Notes: generated by a model from the sequence alone, not told the origin. Shown: positions 36,380 through 45,612, numbered from the stretch's first letter. The stretch is DNA of 64,000 nucleotides from Bosea sp. Tri-49 (GCF_003952665.1 NZ_CP017946.1:3286001-3350000), one strand, 5' to 3'. Numbers and translations: made by a program.

Positions 36380-37669
36380 TCAACCGCTGATGCGCTCGAT
36401 CTGGGCGCCGCAGCGGCCGAGCTTGGTCTCCAGCGCCTCGAAACCGCGGTCGAGATGATAGACACGGTTGATCATCGTCTCGCCCTCGGCGACGAGGCCG
36501 CCGATGACGAGCGAGACCGAGGCGCGCAGATCGGTCGCCATCACCGGCGCGCCGGTGAGCTTCTCAACGCCGTCGACATAGGCGGCATCGCCGTCGAGCC
36601 GGATCTTCGCGCCAAGCCGGGCGAGCTCCTGCACATGCATAAAGCGGTTCTCGAAGATCGTCTCGCGGATGCGCGAGGTCCCCTTGGCCTTAGTCATCAA
36701 GGCCATCAATTGAGCCTGGAGATCGGTCGGGAAGCCCGGGAACGGATCCGTGGTGACATCGACCGGCTCGAGCGCCGCGCCATTGCGGCGAACGCGAATG
36801 CCTTCATTGGTCTCGGAGATATCGACGCCGGCCTCGCTGAGGACATCGAGCCCCGCCTGCAGCAGGTCGGCGCGCGCGCCCTCGAGCAGGACGTCGCCGC
36901 CTGTCATCGCTACCGCCATCGCATAGGTGCCGGTCTCGATCCGGTCCGGCAGGACGGCATGGTGCGCCCCACCGAGGCGCGAGACGCCCTGGATAGTGAT
37001 CCGCGACGTCCCCGCTCCCTCGATCTTGGCGCCCATCTTCTCGAGGCAGGCGGCAAGGTCGACCACTTCGGGCTCACGTGCCGCGTTCTCGATGACGGTG
37101 GTGCCGTCAGCCAGCACCGCGGCCATCAGCGCGGTATGGGTGCCGCCGACGGTGACTTTCGGGAAGACGATCTCGGCACCCTTGAGCCCCTTGGGAGCGC
37201 GAGCCAGCGCATAGCCACCCTCGATGGTGATCGTCGCGCCGAGGCGCTCCAGCGCCATCAGCAGGAGGTCGACCGGGCGAGTGCCGATGGCGCAGCCACC
37301 AGGCAGCGACACCTTGGCCTCACCCATGCGGGCCAGGATCGGCGCGATCACCCAGAAGCTCGCCCGCATGGTCGAGACGAGGTCATAGGGCGCACAGGTG
37401 TCGACGATCTGGCGCGCCGTCAGAGCGACGGTCTGGCCGGTCTCGGCGCTTTGGCCGATGCGCTTGCCGGCGACCGAACGATCGACGCCGTGATTGGAGA
37501 GGATGCGCGACAGCGCGCTGACGTCGGAGAGCCGCGGCACATTGGTCAGCGTCAGCGTCTCGTCGGTGAGGAGGCTCGCGATCATCAGCGGCAGCGCCGC
37601 GTTCTTCGCACCGGAAATCGGGATCACGCCATTGAGGCGCTGGCCGCCGGTGATGCGGATACGGTCCAT
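36380..37669 (-). CDS. murA: UDP-N-acetylglucosamine 1-carboxyvinyltransferase
   Basis: A 429-residue MurA, the first committed enzyme of peptidoglycan synthesis (PEP transfer to UDP-GlcNAc). Seen: [17 protein letters not shown] (Lys near residue 22), the catalytic Cys in [14 protein letters not shown] (the fosfomycin-sensitive Cys is retained), [33 protein letters not shown], and the C-terminal [14 protein letters not shown]. It is followed after 31 bases by the DUF2948 gene and preceded by a short conserved hypothetical gene. Confidence 0.97.
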   Translation of the reverse strand: MDRIRITGGQRLNGVIPISGAKNAALPLMIASLLTDETLTLTNVPRLSDVSALSRILSNHGVDRSVAGKRIGQSAETGQTVALTARQIVDTCAPYDLVSTMRASFWVIAPILARMGEAKVSLPGGCAIGTRPVDLLLMALERLGATITIEGGYALARAPKGLKGAEIVFPKVTVGGTHTALMAAVLADGTTVIENAAREPEVVDLAACLEKMGAKIEGAGTSRITIQGVSRLGGAHHAVLPDRIETGTYAMAVAMTGGDVLLEGARADLLQAGLDVLSEAGVDISETNEGIRVRRNGAALEPVDVTTDPFPGFPTDLQAQLMALMTKAKGTSRIRETIFENRFMHVQELARLGAKIRLDGDAAYVDGVEKLTGAPVMATDLRASVSLVIGGLVAEGETMINRVYHLDRGFEALETKLGRCGAQIERISG

Positions 37670-37721
37670 CGGGCTCGTCCTGCGGGGCGGCCGGCAGAAG
37701 AGCCGGCCGTAAAAGGAGGGA

Positions 37722-37967
37722 TCAGGACCGGGGGATTTCGGCCTGGGCGGGCGGTATCTGGTCCTCAGCCGTCGTTTCCGAGGTGCGCCGAGCCCGGGCC
37801 TGCGCCTTGCGGCGCTTCAGATTCTCGCGAAGGGCGGCGGAGAGGCGCGCCCTTCTTTCATCATCGGCTTCGGTCTGGCGGCTCAAGGCGTCAGCTCGTC
37901 GGAATGCCCGCAGCCACGCGGCGTTGGGCGTTGTTTCATGGTTAGCGGCTCGGCCGGGTCCGGACAA
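37722..37967 (-). CDS. Short hypothetical protein upstream of murA
   Basis: An 81-residue frame whose central part ([28 protein letters not shown]) is a basic amphipathic helix of a kind seen in small conserved Hyphomicrobiales proteins. There is no ATG in frame. TTG 37967 is the only usual start upstream of the helix, and its ribosome site is poor, so the true N-terminus is doubtful. It lies 52 bases upstream of murA on the same strand. No function can be given. Confidence 0.5.
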   Translation of the reverse strand: MSGPGRAANHETTPNAAWLRAFRRADALSRQTEADDERRARLSAALRENLKRRKAQARARRTSETTAEDQIPPAQAEIPRS

Positions 37968-38404
37968 GACCGGCCACCGGGACGTCTCTTCTTAGCACGG
38001 TCGATTGCGGCACAACTGCGGCGCCATGGGTCTCGGGATGGGACAGCCCTGTTCCGCGCCGCTGTCGGCCGATCTCCCGCGGCTGTGCGCGCGCTGTTCC
38101 AGATGCCAGTGCCCAAAGCACTGGTAAGCGACGCAAGGCTCTGTCCCGTTTGGTAAAATTTTCCTTATCTCGGCAACCCTGACCGAATGGTGGTAGGGTG
38201 GCACGCCCATTGCGTGCATCGCCAGCACGATAGCGGCGCCTAGGAAACAACCGAAGGGGACGCTTTTCACTGGTGAGCCGACTTGAGGCGTAACCAATAA
38301 AACTTAAGTAAATTAACCATTTCCGGTGGTTTGCGTTTACAGATCATTAACTTTGTCTACCCTCGGCGGCGTCGAGGGGTGCGATGCGAGGCGGAGACAA
38401 GACG
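37968..38404. other. 437-base spacer upstream of rpfF-like gene
   Basis: No gene I can support lies here. The right part (about 38285-38350) is A+T-rich for this genome, with TTAAGTAAATTAACCAT and a possible promoter (TTTACA about 16 bases before TACCCT) 40-70 bases ahead of the RpfF-like gene. An inverted repeat CCAGTGC/GCACTGG with a 5-base centre lies at 38106-38124. The size of the spacer suggests regulated expression of the downstream gene. Confidence 0.5.
38106..38124. repeat. 19-base palindrome CCAGTGC-N5-GCACTGG
   Basis: Perfect 7-bp arms around CCAAA, about 280 bases upstream of the RpfF-like gene. It could be an operator for a dimeric regulator or a hairpin; there is no T-run. No adjacent regulator gene suggests which. 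Confidence 0.3.
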
Positions 38405-39367
38405 ATGTTTCAGAGCTATGCACCCACGGCTGGCGGGCAGACCGCTGCCGAGCTCACCAACGGCGATGTGATCGAGGCGATCCGCCACCACGCTGGCTTC
38501 CTGCCGGAGGTTCAGCTCGCCTATGAGCCGGAGCTGCGCCTGCTCTGGGTCACCATCAAGCCGGAGCTGAAGCCGGTCTTCACGCTGCAGTTGCTCGAGA
38601 GCCTCGGCAAAGTGCAGCAGGCCATCATCGATCTGTGGGGCGCAGCAGAGCAGTATCACAACGCCCCGGTGCGCTTCCTTGCCTTCCGCGGCACGGGGCC
38701 GTTTTTCACCCTCGGCGGCGATCTCGACTTCTATCTCGACTGCCTCGCCAAGAACGACCGCCCCGCGCTGGCGGAATACGCCCGGCTCTCGGTCGAGGAT
38801 GCGCTGCGCAACGCCAGTGGTCTCAACGGCATGGTCGTCACCCTGTCGACGATCCACGCCAAAGCGATCGGCGGCGGCATCGATGCGCCGCGCTCATGCA
38901 ATGTCATGATCGCCGAGGAGCAGGCCTCGTTCGTCTACCCGGAGATCAAGTTCAACCATTTCCCGATCACGGCTGTCGGGCTCCTGTCGCGCCGGATGGG
39001 GCAGCGTGCAGCCGAGCACATGCTGCAGTCGGGCGAAGAGATGAGCGCCACAGAGTTCATGGCCGCGGGCGGGCTGGAAGCAGTGGTGCCGGCCGGCACG
39101 GGCGAGGACTGGCTCCGCAAATACGCCGCGGATTCGCTGCCGATCCACGCCGCCAGGACGGCGTTGTTCTCGGCCTTCAACCGCCGTTCCGGCAATCTGC
39201 GCGAGGAGCTCGAATATCTCGGCCAGCTCTGGACCGACTGCATGCTGCGCCTGCACCCGAGCGCGATCTCGAAGCTGCAGCGCATCGCCCAGACGCAGGA
39301 CCGCATGCTCTCGCGCGTCTATCAGCGAGCCCCGGAAGAACAGTTCGCGGGCGCCGGCGCAGCCTGA
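38405..39367 (+). CDS. RpfF-like crotonase, candidate DSF-family signal synthase
   Basis: A 320-residue crotonase-fold protein that fits the RpfF subgroup better than ordinary enoyl-CoA hydratases. It has GPFFTLGGDLDFYLDCL, an AKAIGGGIDAPRS/IAEEQASFVYPEIKFNHFP core and a C-terminal LGQLWTDCMLRLHPSAISKLQRIAQTQDRM helix bundle, matching the RpfF order. The two RpfF catalytic glutamates, 20 residues apart, correspond to D160 and E180, so the first is an Asp here. RpfF makes cis-2-unsaturated fatty acid signals. ATG 38405 follows GCGGAG; ATG 38384 is also in frame. A PAS-GGDEF-EAL gene follows, recalling rpfF-rpfR. Alternative: a non-signalling enoyl-CoA hydratase. Confidence 0.72.
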   Translation: MFQSYAPTAGGQTAAELTNGDVIEAIRHHAGFLPEVQLAYEPELRLLWVTIKPELKPVFTLQLLESLGKVQQAIIDLWGAAEQYHNAPVRFLAFRGTGPFFTLGGDLDFYLDCLAKNDRPALAEYARLSVEDALRNASGLNGMVVTLSTIHAKAIGGGIDAPRSCNVMIAEEQASFVYPEIKFNHFPITAVGLLSRRMGQRAAEHMLQSGEEMSATEFMAAGGLEAVVPAGTGEDWLRKYAADSLPIHAARTALFSAFNRRSGNLREELEYLGQLWTDCMLRLHPSAISKLQRIAQTQDRMLSRVYQRAPEEQFAGAGAA

Positions 39368-39380
39368 GCCGCCCGTGAAA

Positions 39381-39397
39381 AGCCGGCGTTGCCGGCT
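39381..39397. repeat. Hairpin AGCCGGC-GTT-GCCGGCT after rpfF-like gene
   Basis: Perfect 7-bp stem with a 3-base loop, 13 bases after the stop. There is no T-run on the plus strand (TTTT follows on the minus strand), so it may partly attenuate or protect the mRNA rather than terminate it. It lies in a 164-base spacer before the GGDEF-EAL gene. Confidence 0.45.
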
Positions 39398-39531
39398 GTC
39401 GCGGCGATTATGCGACTCTACCGTGTAACTCTCATGAAACTTTTACCTTTCCCTCTTAAAGCCGTTAGGTGACGCGGCATAGGACAGGTCGTTAAGCCGC
39501 CTCGCCGGAGACCGTCAAAAGGCAGGAGCGG

Positions 39532-41892
39532 ATGGCGGGAGTGCCGAACCGGTTGCGCAGCGCCAGCGCAGACAGGGCGATCGCGGAACAGCCGGCCGAG
39601 CACGACGGCCGGAACGCGGTCGACCTTGTCGATTATCGCCTGCTCGTCTCTTCACTGTTCTCTTCGCCGGGCTCGATCATTCCCGGCGGCATCGCCGGCA
39701 TCCTCACGCCACTCCTGTGCTGGATCTCGACCAGAGCCGAGCTGTTCATGGCGTTGACGCTTGGCGTCGCGCTGGTCGTCGTCATGCGGATCATCACGGT
39801 GGTCCGCTATCGTCGGCTCGACCATTCCGAGGATACGCTCGAGCTGACCCGGCGCTGGGACCGGGAGTATTTCCTCGGCGCGACCGTGTTCAGTGCGGTC
39901 CTCGGCTTCAGCTGTTATGCGGCGCTGGCCTGGACCGACGATCCCGCCGCCCACATCACCTCGGTATCCTCGACGATCGCGCTCGCCTCCGGCTACGTGG
40001 CGCGCAATGCCGGGCGGCCGAAATTCGTCGCCGTCCAGCTCCTGACCTTCTGCGTCCCGATGGCGATCGGCCTGATCCAGGCACAAAACCCGTACTACCA
40101 GTATATCGGCTATTTCGCCTTCCTCTATGTCGGCGCCAATATCGCGATCACCAACTCGCTGCATCGCAACCTGCTGGCGCTGAGTGACGCGACCAAGCAA
40201 TCCAAGGCGCTGGCAACCGCCCTGCGCTCGCAGAACCTGACGCTCGACGCCGCGCTCAACACGATGATCCATGGCCTGGCGATGTTCGACCGCAAGCTCG
40301 ATCTTGCGGTCTCGAACGCGCCGCATGCCGCTCTCTACGGGGTTCCAGAGACGCTGGCGCTGCCAGGCACGCCGATCAGCGCGATCGCCCGTTTCCTGGT
40401 CGAGCGGCAGGTGATGACGCCGGAGCAGGTGCGCGACATCAAGGCGGCACTCGACGGCGTCCGGACGACACAGCAGGCGGCCATCTACGAGCTGCAGTCG
40501 CGCAATGGCCGGATGCTCGTCGTCACCATCGCGCCTGCGGCCGAGGGCGGCGTTTTGATGCTGACCGAGGATGCGACGGAGCGGAAGGCGACCGAGGCGC
40601 GGATCGAGCAGATGGCGCGCTTCGACGAATTGACCGGGCTCGCCAACCGCTTCGAGTTCAACACACACTTGGCCGACGCTTTCCGTCGGCACGAGCGGAC
40701 CGGCGAGACCTTCGCCCTGCTCTATATCGATCTCGACGGCTTCAAGCAGGTCAACGACAATCTCGGCCATGACATCGGCGACCGGGTCCTGATCCAGACT
40801 GCCGAGCGCCTGAAGAGCACGATCCGTCACAACGACCTGCTGGCGCGCTTCGGCGGCGACGAATTCGTGCTGATCCTGCCGGCGACCGATGTCGCGACGG
40901 TCCGGATGATCGCGCAACGCATGATCGAGGCGATGGATCGGGCCTTCGAGCTCGAAACCAAGACCGTCTACGTCACTGCCAGCATCGGCATTGCGCTCGC
41001 CCCTGCCGACGGCACGACGCCCGCCGACCTGCTGCGCCATGCCGATACCGCGCTCTACAAGGCCAAGGCAGCCGGCCGCAACACCGCGACCTTCTTCGAT
41101 CCGGCCATGGCGGAAGAGATGCTCGAGCGCCACGAGATCGAGGTCGATCTACGCCTGGCCAGCGCCGAGGGCGCGCTCGAACTGTACTACCAGCCGATCA
41201 TCGACCTGCGCACGCAGGAGATCGTGACGCGCGAGGCGCTGATGCGCTGGCGGCACCCGACGCGCGGCATGGTGCCGCCCGGCGTGTTCATCCCAATCGC
41301 CGAGCAGTCCGGCCTGATCGCCGGCATGGGCGACTGGGCGATCCGCCAGGCCTGCCGCGATGCAGCAAAATGGCCCGATGGCATCGGCGTTTCCGTCAAT
41401 ATCTCGCCGCTGCAGTTCCGTGAGCCGCGTCGCATCGTTGAAACCGTCAAGACTGCGCTGCTGCTCGCCCATCTCGCGCCCGGCCGCCTGACGCTCGAAG
41501 TGACGGAATCGCTGCTGATCGAGGACAACAAGACGACGCTCGAGGTCATCAACGAGCTACGTGCGATCGGGGTGAAGTTCGCGCTCGACGATTTCGGGAC
41601 GGGCTATTCCTCCCTCGCCTATCTGTCGACCTACCCGTTCTCGCAGGTGAAGATCGACCAGAGCTTCAGCCGCGACGTCAACAGCGACGAGGCCTCAAAG
41701 GCGGTCATCGAGGCGGTGTGTCAGCTGGCCCGGCGCCTGTCGATGAATGTGGTTGTCGAAGGCATCGAAACGGAAGCGCAGCGCATGGCGGTGCAGTTGC
41801 TCGGCGCCCAGCGGGCGCAAGGCTATCTGTTCGGCCGGCCGCAGCCGGTATCGGAGTTCGGCAAGGGCGACGAACCGCGCAAGATCGCCTGA
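39532..41892 (+). CDS. Membrane PAS-GGDEF-EAL c-di-GMP signalling protein
   Basis: A 786-residue protein: an N-terminal membrane region of about five helices (residues 40-200), a PAS-like segment (about 225-345), a GGDEF domain with RFGGDEFVLILP, and an EAL domain with TREALMRWRHPTRGMVPP, the IEDNKTT helix, DDFGTGYSSLAYL and the IDQSF end. The GGDEF signature and its RxxD inhibition site (RHND five residues before) are intact, and the EAL metal motifs are present, so both synthesis and breakdown of c-di-GMP are possible. AGGAG precedes ATG. It follows the RpfF-like gene on the same strand and could be its receptor/output partner, by analogy to RpfR. Confidence 0.9.
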   Translation: MAGVPNRLRSASADRAIAEQPAEHDGRNAVDLVDYRLLVSSLFSSPGSIIPGGIAGILTPLLCWISTRAELFMALTLGVALVVVMRIITVVRYRRLDHSEDTLELTRRWDREYFLGATVFSAVLGFSCYAALAWTDDPAAHITSVSSTIALASGYVARNAGRPKFVAVQLLTFCVPMAIGLIQAQNPYYQYIGYFAFLYVGANIAITNSLHRNLLALSDATKQSKALATALRSQNLTLDAALNTMIHGLAMFDRKLDLAVSNAPHAALYGVPETLALPGTPISAIARFLVERQVMTPEQVRDIKAALDGVRTTQQAAIYELQSRNGRMLVVTIAPAAEGGVLMLTEDATERKATEARIEQMARFDELTGLANRFEFNTHLADAFRRHERTGETFALLYIDLDGFKQVNDNLGHDIGDRVLIQTAERLKSTIRHNDLLARFGGDEFVLILPATDVATVRMIAQRMIEAMDRAFELETKTVYVTASIGIALAPADGTTPADLLRHADTALYKAKAAGRNTATFFDPAMAEEMLERHEIEVDLRLASAEGALELYYQPIIDLRTQEIVTREALMRWRHPTRGMVPPGVFIPIAEQSGLIAGMGDWAIRQACRDAAKWPDGIGVSVNISPLQFREPRRIVETVKTALLLAHLAPGRLTLEVTESLLIEDNKTTLEVINELRAIGVKFALDDFGTGYSSLAYLSTYPFSQVKIDQSFSRDVNSDEASKAVIEAVCQLARRLSMNVVVEGIETEAQRMAVQLLGAQRAQGYLFGRPQPVSEFGKGDEPRKIA

Positions 41893-42016
41893 GGGCGGAC
41901 TCGACCATCGTCCTGCCCGAATCGACTGCTTCCAACCGGTTATCGCAGCAGCGCGCTTGATTCCGCCGCAACGGCAACGCATCTGCACGAGCAAGATAGC
42001 GACCGGGAGACGCGGC

Positions 42017-43462
42017 GTGAGCGAAATCGCCAGCCCAGCAGCCAGCACGGTGCCGCTGACGCCGGATATCTGCGTCATCGGCCATGGCCCTGGAGGGCTT
42101 GCGGTCGCGACAGCCGCAGCGCTGTTTGGCGTCCGGATCGTCCTGGTTCGGCATGGCGGGAGCGAGCTTCCCCCGAACGAGGGCGCACGCGGCCAGGCCC
42201 TGCGCGCCGCCGCAGGCCAAGCGCGAACCGTAGCAGGCGCCGCGTCCTTCGGCATTGCGGTGAATGCGGGCCAAATCGACTATGCCCGCGTCCGGGCTCA
42301 TCTCGACCAGGTTGCAGCCAGATCTGCGACGAACGACTCGGATGAGCGCCTCACAGCCTTGGGTGTCCTCGTGCTCAAGGGCGAGGCGCGCTTCCAGAAT
42401 CGTCACCAACTCGCCGTCGGCGGGTCGGTAGTCAGAGCACGGCGCTTTGTCATTGCCACCGGCTCGCTGCCGGCACAGCTTTCGATCCCGGGGCTCGCCG
42501 ACCTGCCCTGTCTGACCGAGGACAGCGTCTTCGATCTGGCGAAGCGGCCGGACCGGCTGCTCGTGCTCGGCGGAACGGCAGCGGCCATCGAGCTGGCGCA
42601 GGCGATGCGTGCACTCGGCAGCGAGGTCGCGCTGATCGCGCGGGAAGGCCTGCTGCCCGACGAGGATCAAGAAGCGGTCGGCGTGCTCCGGCGCGCTTTG
42701 CTCGGCGACGGGATCGCCTTGCATGAAAGCCGGCCGATCCTGCGTGCCGAGAGCCACCGGCAGCGGCCACGCCTCGTCCTCGGCGGCAATAGCACCATCG
42801 ACGGCACGCACCTCCTGGTCGCGAGCGGACGCACGCCGAACATTGCCGGGCTAGAACTCGACCTCGCGGGCGCTCGCAGCGACGATGCGGGCGTCATCGT
42901 CGACGCCTCGCTGCGTACCGCCAATCGCCGCATCTATGCTATCGGTGCTTGCGCCGGCGGCGCTGCTGCCGGGATGGCGCCCGGCCATGCAGCCCAGCAT
43001 CAGGCCGGGCTCGTGCTCCGCAATGCCCTGTTTCGTCTGCCGGTCCGTTTCAGACCGGAACAGGTACCGCGCACCGTTCACGGCCGGCCTGAACTGGCGA
43101 GCGTCGGCCTGAGCGAGACGCAGGCGCGCGCACAGGGCGCGCTCCGGGTGCTGCGCTGGCCTTATGCCGAGAGCGGGCTCGCCCAGGCCGAACGGCAGGC
43201 GGAAGGGCTGATCAAGCTGATGACCGACCGCAAGGGTACCATCCTCGGCGTCGTCATCGCCGGGGCGCAGGCGGCCGAGTTGATCGCGCCCTGGGTCCTG
43301 GCCGTGCAGAAGCGGATGAATGTCCGCGACATGGCCGGGCTCGTCGCTCCATCCCAGAGCCTGTCCGAGATTTCGCAGCGCGCGGCGCTCTCCTTCCAGG
43401 CGCCGCTCGCTGCGAAACCTGGCATTCGCCGATTGATCGGCTTTCTGCGCCGTTTCGGGTAG
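42017..43462 (+). CDS. FAD/NAD(P) oxidoreductase lacking the redox disulfide
   Basis: A 481-residue flavoprotein of the dihydrolipoamide dehydrogenase/mercuric reductase group: FAD motif CVIGHGPGGLAVATAAALFG (residues 18-38), NAD motif LLVLGGTAAAIELAQAMRALG, the ATGSLP and IYAIGACA segments, and a C-terminal dimerisation domain (TVHGRPELASVGLSETQARAQG). The region that normally has the CX4C redox pair (after the first helix) has no cysteine. The catalytic HPT-type His motif near the C-terminus is replaced by VAPSQSLSE. It therefore cannot be a classic disulfide reductase. GTG 42017 has GGGAG upstream. It is followed after 11 bases by a histidine kinase. Confidence 0.85.
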   Translation: MSEIASPAASTVPLTPDICVIGHGPGGLAVATAAALFGVRIVLVRHGGSELPPNEGARGQALRAAAGQARTVAGAASFGIAVNAGQIDYARVRAHLDQVAARSATNDSDERLTALGVLVLKGEARFQNRHQLAVGGSVVRARRFVIATGSLPAQLSIPGLADLPCLTEDSVFDLAKRPDRLLVLGGTAAAIELAQAMRALGSEVALIAREGLLPDEDQEAVGVLRRALLGDGIALHESRPILRAESHRQRPRLVLGGNSTIDGTHLLVASGRTPNIAGLELDLAGARSDDAGVIVDASLRTANRRIYAIGACAGGAAAGMAPGHAAQHQAGLVLRNALFRLPVRFRPEQVPRTVHGRPELASVGLSETQARAQGALRVLRWPYAESGLAQAERQAEGLIKLMTDRKGTILGVVIAGAQAAELIAPWVLAVQKRMNVRDMAGLVAPSQSLSEISQRAALSFQAPLAAKPGIRRLIGFLRRFG

Positions 43463-43473
43463 ATTGGCTTTTG

Positions 43474-44928
43474 ATGTCGCCGAGACGGTTCGATCCCAAT
43501 GCTCTGTCGATCAGCGTGCCGCGCGGGCCGACGCAGCTCGGCCTGTCGGCCAAGCTGCTCGTCCTGACCATCCTGTTCGTGATGTTGGCCGAGGTGCTGA
43601 TCTATCTGCCCTCGGTCGCGAACTTCAGGCGCAACTGGCTGAACGATCGGCTGGCGGCAGCACAGATCGCCGTGCTCGTACTCGAGGGTGCTCCGGCCGA
43701 AGGCATGCCCGAAGGCAGCGAGGAGCGGCTCTTGGCTGGTGTCGGTGCTTCCGCCATCGCCGCGCGTGTCGGCGGCGCGCGGCGCCTGCTCAGCCTCGAC
43801 TCAATGCCGCACGAGGTCGCCAAGACCGTCGATCTGCGCGACCAGAGCTGGATGCAGTCGATCGTGCAATCGGTGGCGACACTGGTCAGCCCGTCGCATG
43901 AGATGCCGATCCGGGTGGTCGGACAGGCGGTCGGCGCCGCCGACTTCGTCGAGATGGTGATCGACGAGCGGCCGCTGCGCCACGCGATGCTGAAATTCTC
44001 GGTCAACCTGACGCTGATCACGCTGGTCATCTCGATCCTCACGGCAGGACTGGTCTATCTCTCGCTGAACTGGCTGATCGTGCAGCCGATCCGGCATCTC
44101 GCCGCCAATGTGATGGAGTTCGAGCACGACCCGGAGAATCCGCGCCGGATCATTGAGCCGACGCTGCGCGCCGACGAGATCGGCGAAGCGCAGCGGGCGC
44201 TGGCGCGCATGCAGGCGACGCTTGCAGACGATCTTCGCGCCAAGAAGCATCTCGCCGAGCTCGGGCTCGCGGTCAGCAAGATCAACCACGACCTGCGCAA
44301 CATGCTGGCCGCGGCGCAATTAATGTCCGACCGGCTGACCGAGACACGCGATCCGAAGATAAGGCGTTTCGCGCCGCGATTGATCGCGACGCTCGGGCGC
44401 GCCATCGACTTCTGCCAGGCAACGCTCGCTTATGGCCGGGCGACCGAGGCGAACCCGACGCTGCGTGACGTGGCGCTGCGCCAGCTCGTCGCCGAACAGG
44501 CCGAGCTGCTCGGCCTCGGCGAGAACGGCACGATCATCTTCGCCAACGAGGTGCCAGCCGAGGTGATCGCCCCCTGCGATCCCGACCAGATGGCGCGGGT
44601 CCTGTCCAATCTGATGCGCAATGCGATCCAGGCGCTCGACAGCGTCGCCGAAGCAGGCGAGCGGACGCCAGCGCTCAGGATCAGCGCCGGCCGGCGTCAT
44701 GAGGAGATCATCCTGCGCATCGCCGACAATGGGCCGGGTGTGCCTGCGCGGGCCCGCGACAACCTGTTTCAGGCCTTCCGTGGCTCGGTCAATCCCGGTG
44801 GCACCGGCCTCGGCCTCGCCATCGCCGCCGAACTGGTGCGGTTGCATGGCGGCATGATCGCGCTCGAACCATCCGAGACCGGCGCGGTCTTCACGGTGTC
44901 GCTGCCGGCACAGCGCGTATTGGCCTGA
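43474..44928 (+). CDS. Membrane sensor histidine kinase
   Basis: A 484-residue sensor kinase: transmembrane helix 1 (about residues 26-46), a periplasmic domain of about 130 residues, transmembrane helix 2 (about 175-200), a HAMP-like linker (WLIVQPIRHLAANVMEFEHDP...), H-box KINHDLRNMLAAAQ, N-box NLMRNAIQALD, G boxes DNGPGVP and GGTGLGLAIAAELVRLHGG. No response regulator gene is adjacent, so it is an orphan kinase. Eleven bases after the flavoprotein, it is probably co-transcribed with it, which hints at redox or metabolite sensing. This is an inference. Confidence 0.92.
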   Translation: MSPRRFDPNALSISVPRGPTQLGLSAKLLVLTILFVMLAEVLIYLPSVANFRRNWLNDRLAAAQIAVLVLEGAPAEGMPEGSEERLLAGVGASAIAARVGGARRLLSLDSMPHEVAKTVDLRDQSWMQSIVQSVATLVSPSHEMPIRVVGQAVGAADFVEMVIDERPLRHAMLKFSVNLTLITLVISILTAGLVYLSLNWLIVQPIRHLAANVMEFEHDPENPRRIIEPTLRADEIGEAQRALARMQATLADDLRAKKHLAELGLAVSKINHDLRNMLAAAQLMSDRLTETRDPKIRRFAPRLIATLGRAIDFCQATLAYGRATEANPTLRDVALRQLVAEQAELLGLGENGTIIFANEVPAEVIAPCDPDQMARVLSNLMRNAIQALDSVAEAGERTPALRISAGRRHEEIILRIADNGPGVPARARDNLFQAFRGSVNPGGTGLGLAIAAELVRLHGGMIALEPSETGAVFTVSLPAQRVLA

Positions 44929-44938
44929 GACCTTCTGA

Positions 44939-44984
44939 GCATCGGCTTTACCCCAAAACCGGTTCCCACTTTTCGGGCCGATGC
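44939..44984. repeat. Dispersed palindromic repeat, GCATCGGC...GCCGATGC family
   Basis: A 46-base element with terminal arms GCATCGGC and GCCGATGC and the core CCAAAACCGGTTCCCACTTT, the form often seen in Hyphomicrobiales spacers. It lies between the convergent histidine kinase and S24 repressor genes, two bases from the repressor stop. Confidence 0.8.
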
Positions 44985-44985
44985 G

Positions 44986-45612
44986 TTACTGGCTCGCCCA
45001 GATCACCCGCGCCATGAAGGCGATCTCGGCGAGCGCCAGCACGCGGTCGGAATGCTCTGGATTGAGCGAGGCGAGCTCGACCGTCTTCGCCGTCTGACGC
45101 CTGAGCTGCTTGGCCAGCACCTCGCCCTCGACGGTCTTGACCACAACCCGGTCGCCGCGGCGGATCGCGGCACCGGGCGAGACGATGATGGTGTCGCCGT
45201 CGCGATAGAGTGGCAGCATGGAATCGCCGGCGATCTCGAGCGCATAAGCTTTCTCGTCCTGCAGGCCCGGAAAGGCGACCTCGTCCCAGCCGGAACCGAG
45301 CGGGAAGCCGCCATCGTCGAAGAAGCCGCCGGAACCCGCCTGGGCGAAACCGATCAGCGGAATCGTATGCGCCGGCGGCGCGCCCCGCCGGATCACATTC
45401 ATGAACTCGTCGAAGGAGGCGCCGGTGGCGGCGAGGATCTTGGCGATCGATTCGGTCGAGGGCCAGCGCTCGCGTCCGTCGGTGCCGACGCGCTTCGAGC
45501 GGTTGAAGGTGGTCGCGTCGAGCCCGGCCTTGCGGGCGAGGCCCGAGGGCGTGAGGCCATAACGCTGGGCGAGCGTATCGATCGCGCTCCAGATCTGGTC
45601 GTGGGACAGCAT
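44986..45612 (-). CDS. HTH-S24 family transcriptional repressor (LexA/CI-like)
   Basis: A 208-residue protein with an N-terminal helix-turn-helix (AQRYGLTPSGLARKAGLDATTFNRSKR, residues 14-40) and a C-terminal S24 peptidase-like domain: catalytic Ser in LEIAGDSMLPLYRDGD and Lys in VVVKTVEGEVLAKQL. The layout is that of phage-CI/LexA-type regulators that can self-cleave. No phage genes are nearby, and such stand-alone copies occur in many alphaproteobacteria. ATG 45612 (MLSHDQIW) is chosen. A palindromic site just upstream suggests self-control. Confidence 0.9.
   Translation of the reverse strand: MLSHDQIWSAIDTLAQRYGLTPSGLARKAGLDATTFNRSKRVGTDGRERWPSTESIAKILAATGASFDEFMNVIRRGAPPAHTIPLIGFAQAGSGGFFDDGGFPLGSGWDEVAFPGLQDEKAYALEIAGDSMLPLYRDGDTIIVSPGAAIRRGDRVVVKTVEGEVLAKQLRRQTAKTVELASLNPEHSDRVLALAEIAFMARVIWASQ

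Noticed and set aside
38106..38124. The CCAGTGC/GCACTGG palindrome as a lux-type box for quorum sensing
   Set aside because: It does not match the usual lux-box sequence and no LuxI/LuxR pair is present; kept only as an unassigned palindrome.
37992..38297. Minus-strand 101-codon frame in the spacer before the RpfF-like gene
   Set aside because: It starts at TTG without a ribosome site, has an unusual Cys/His/Pro-rich composition and no family likeness.
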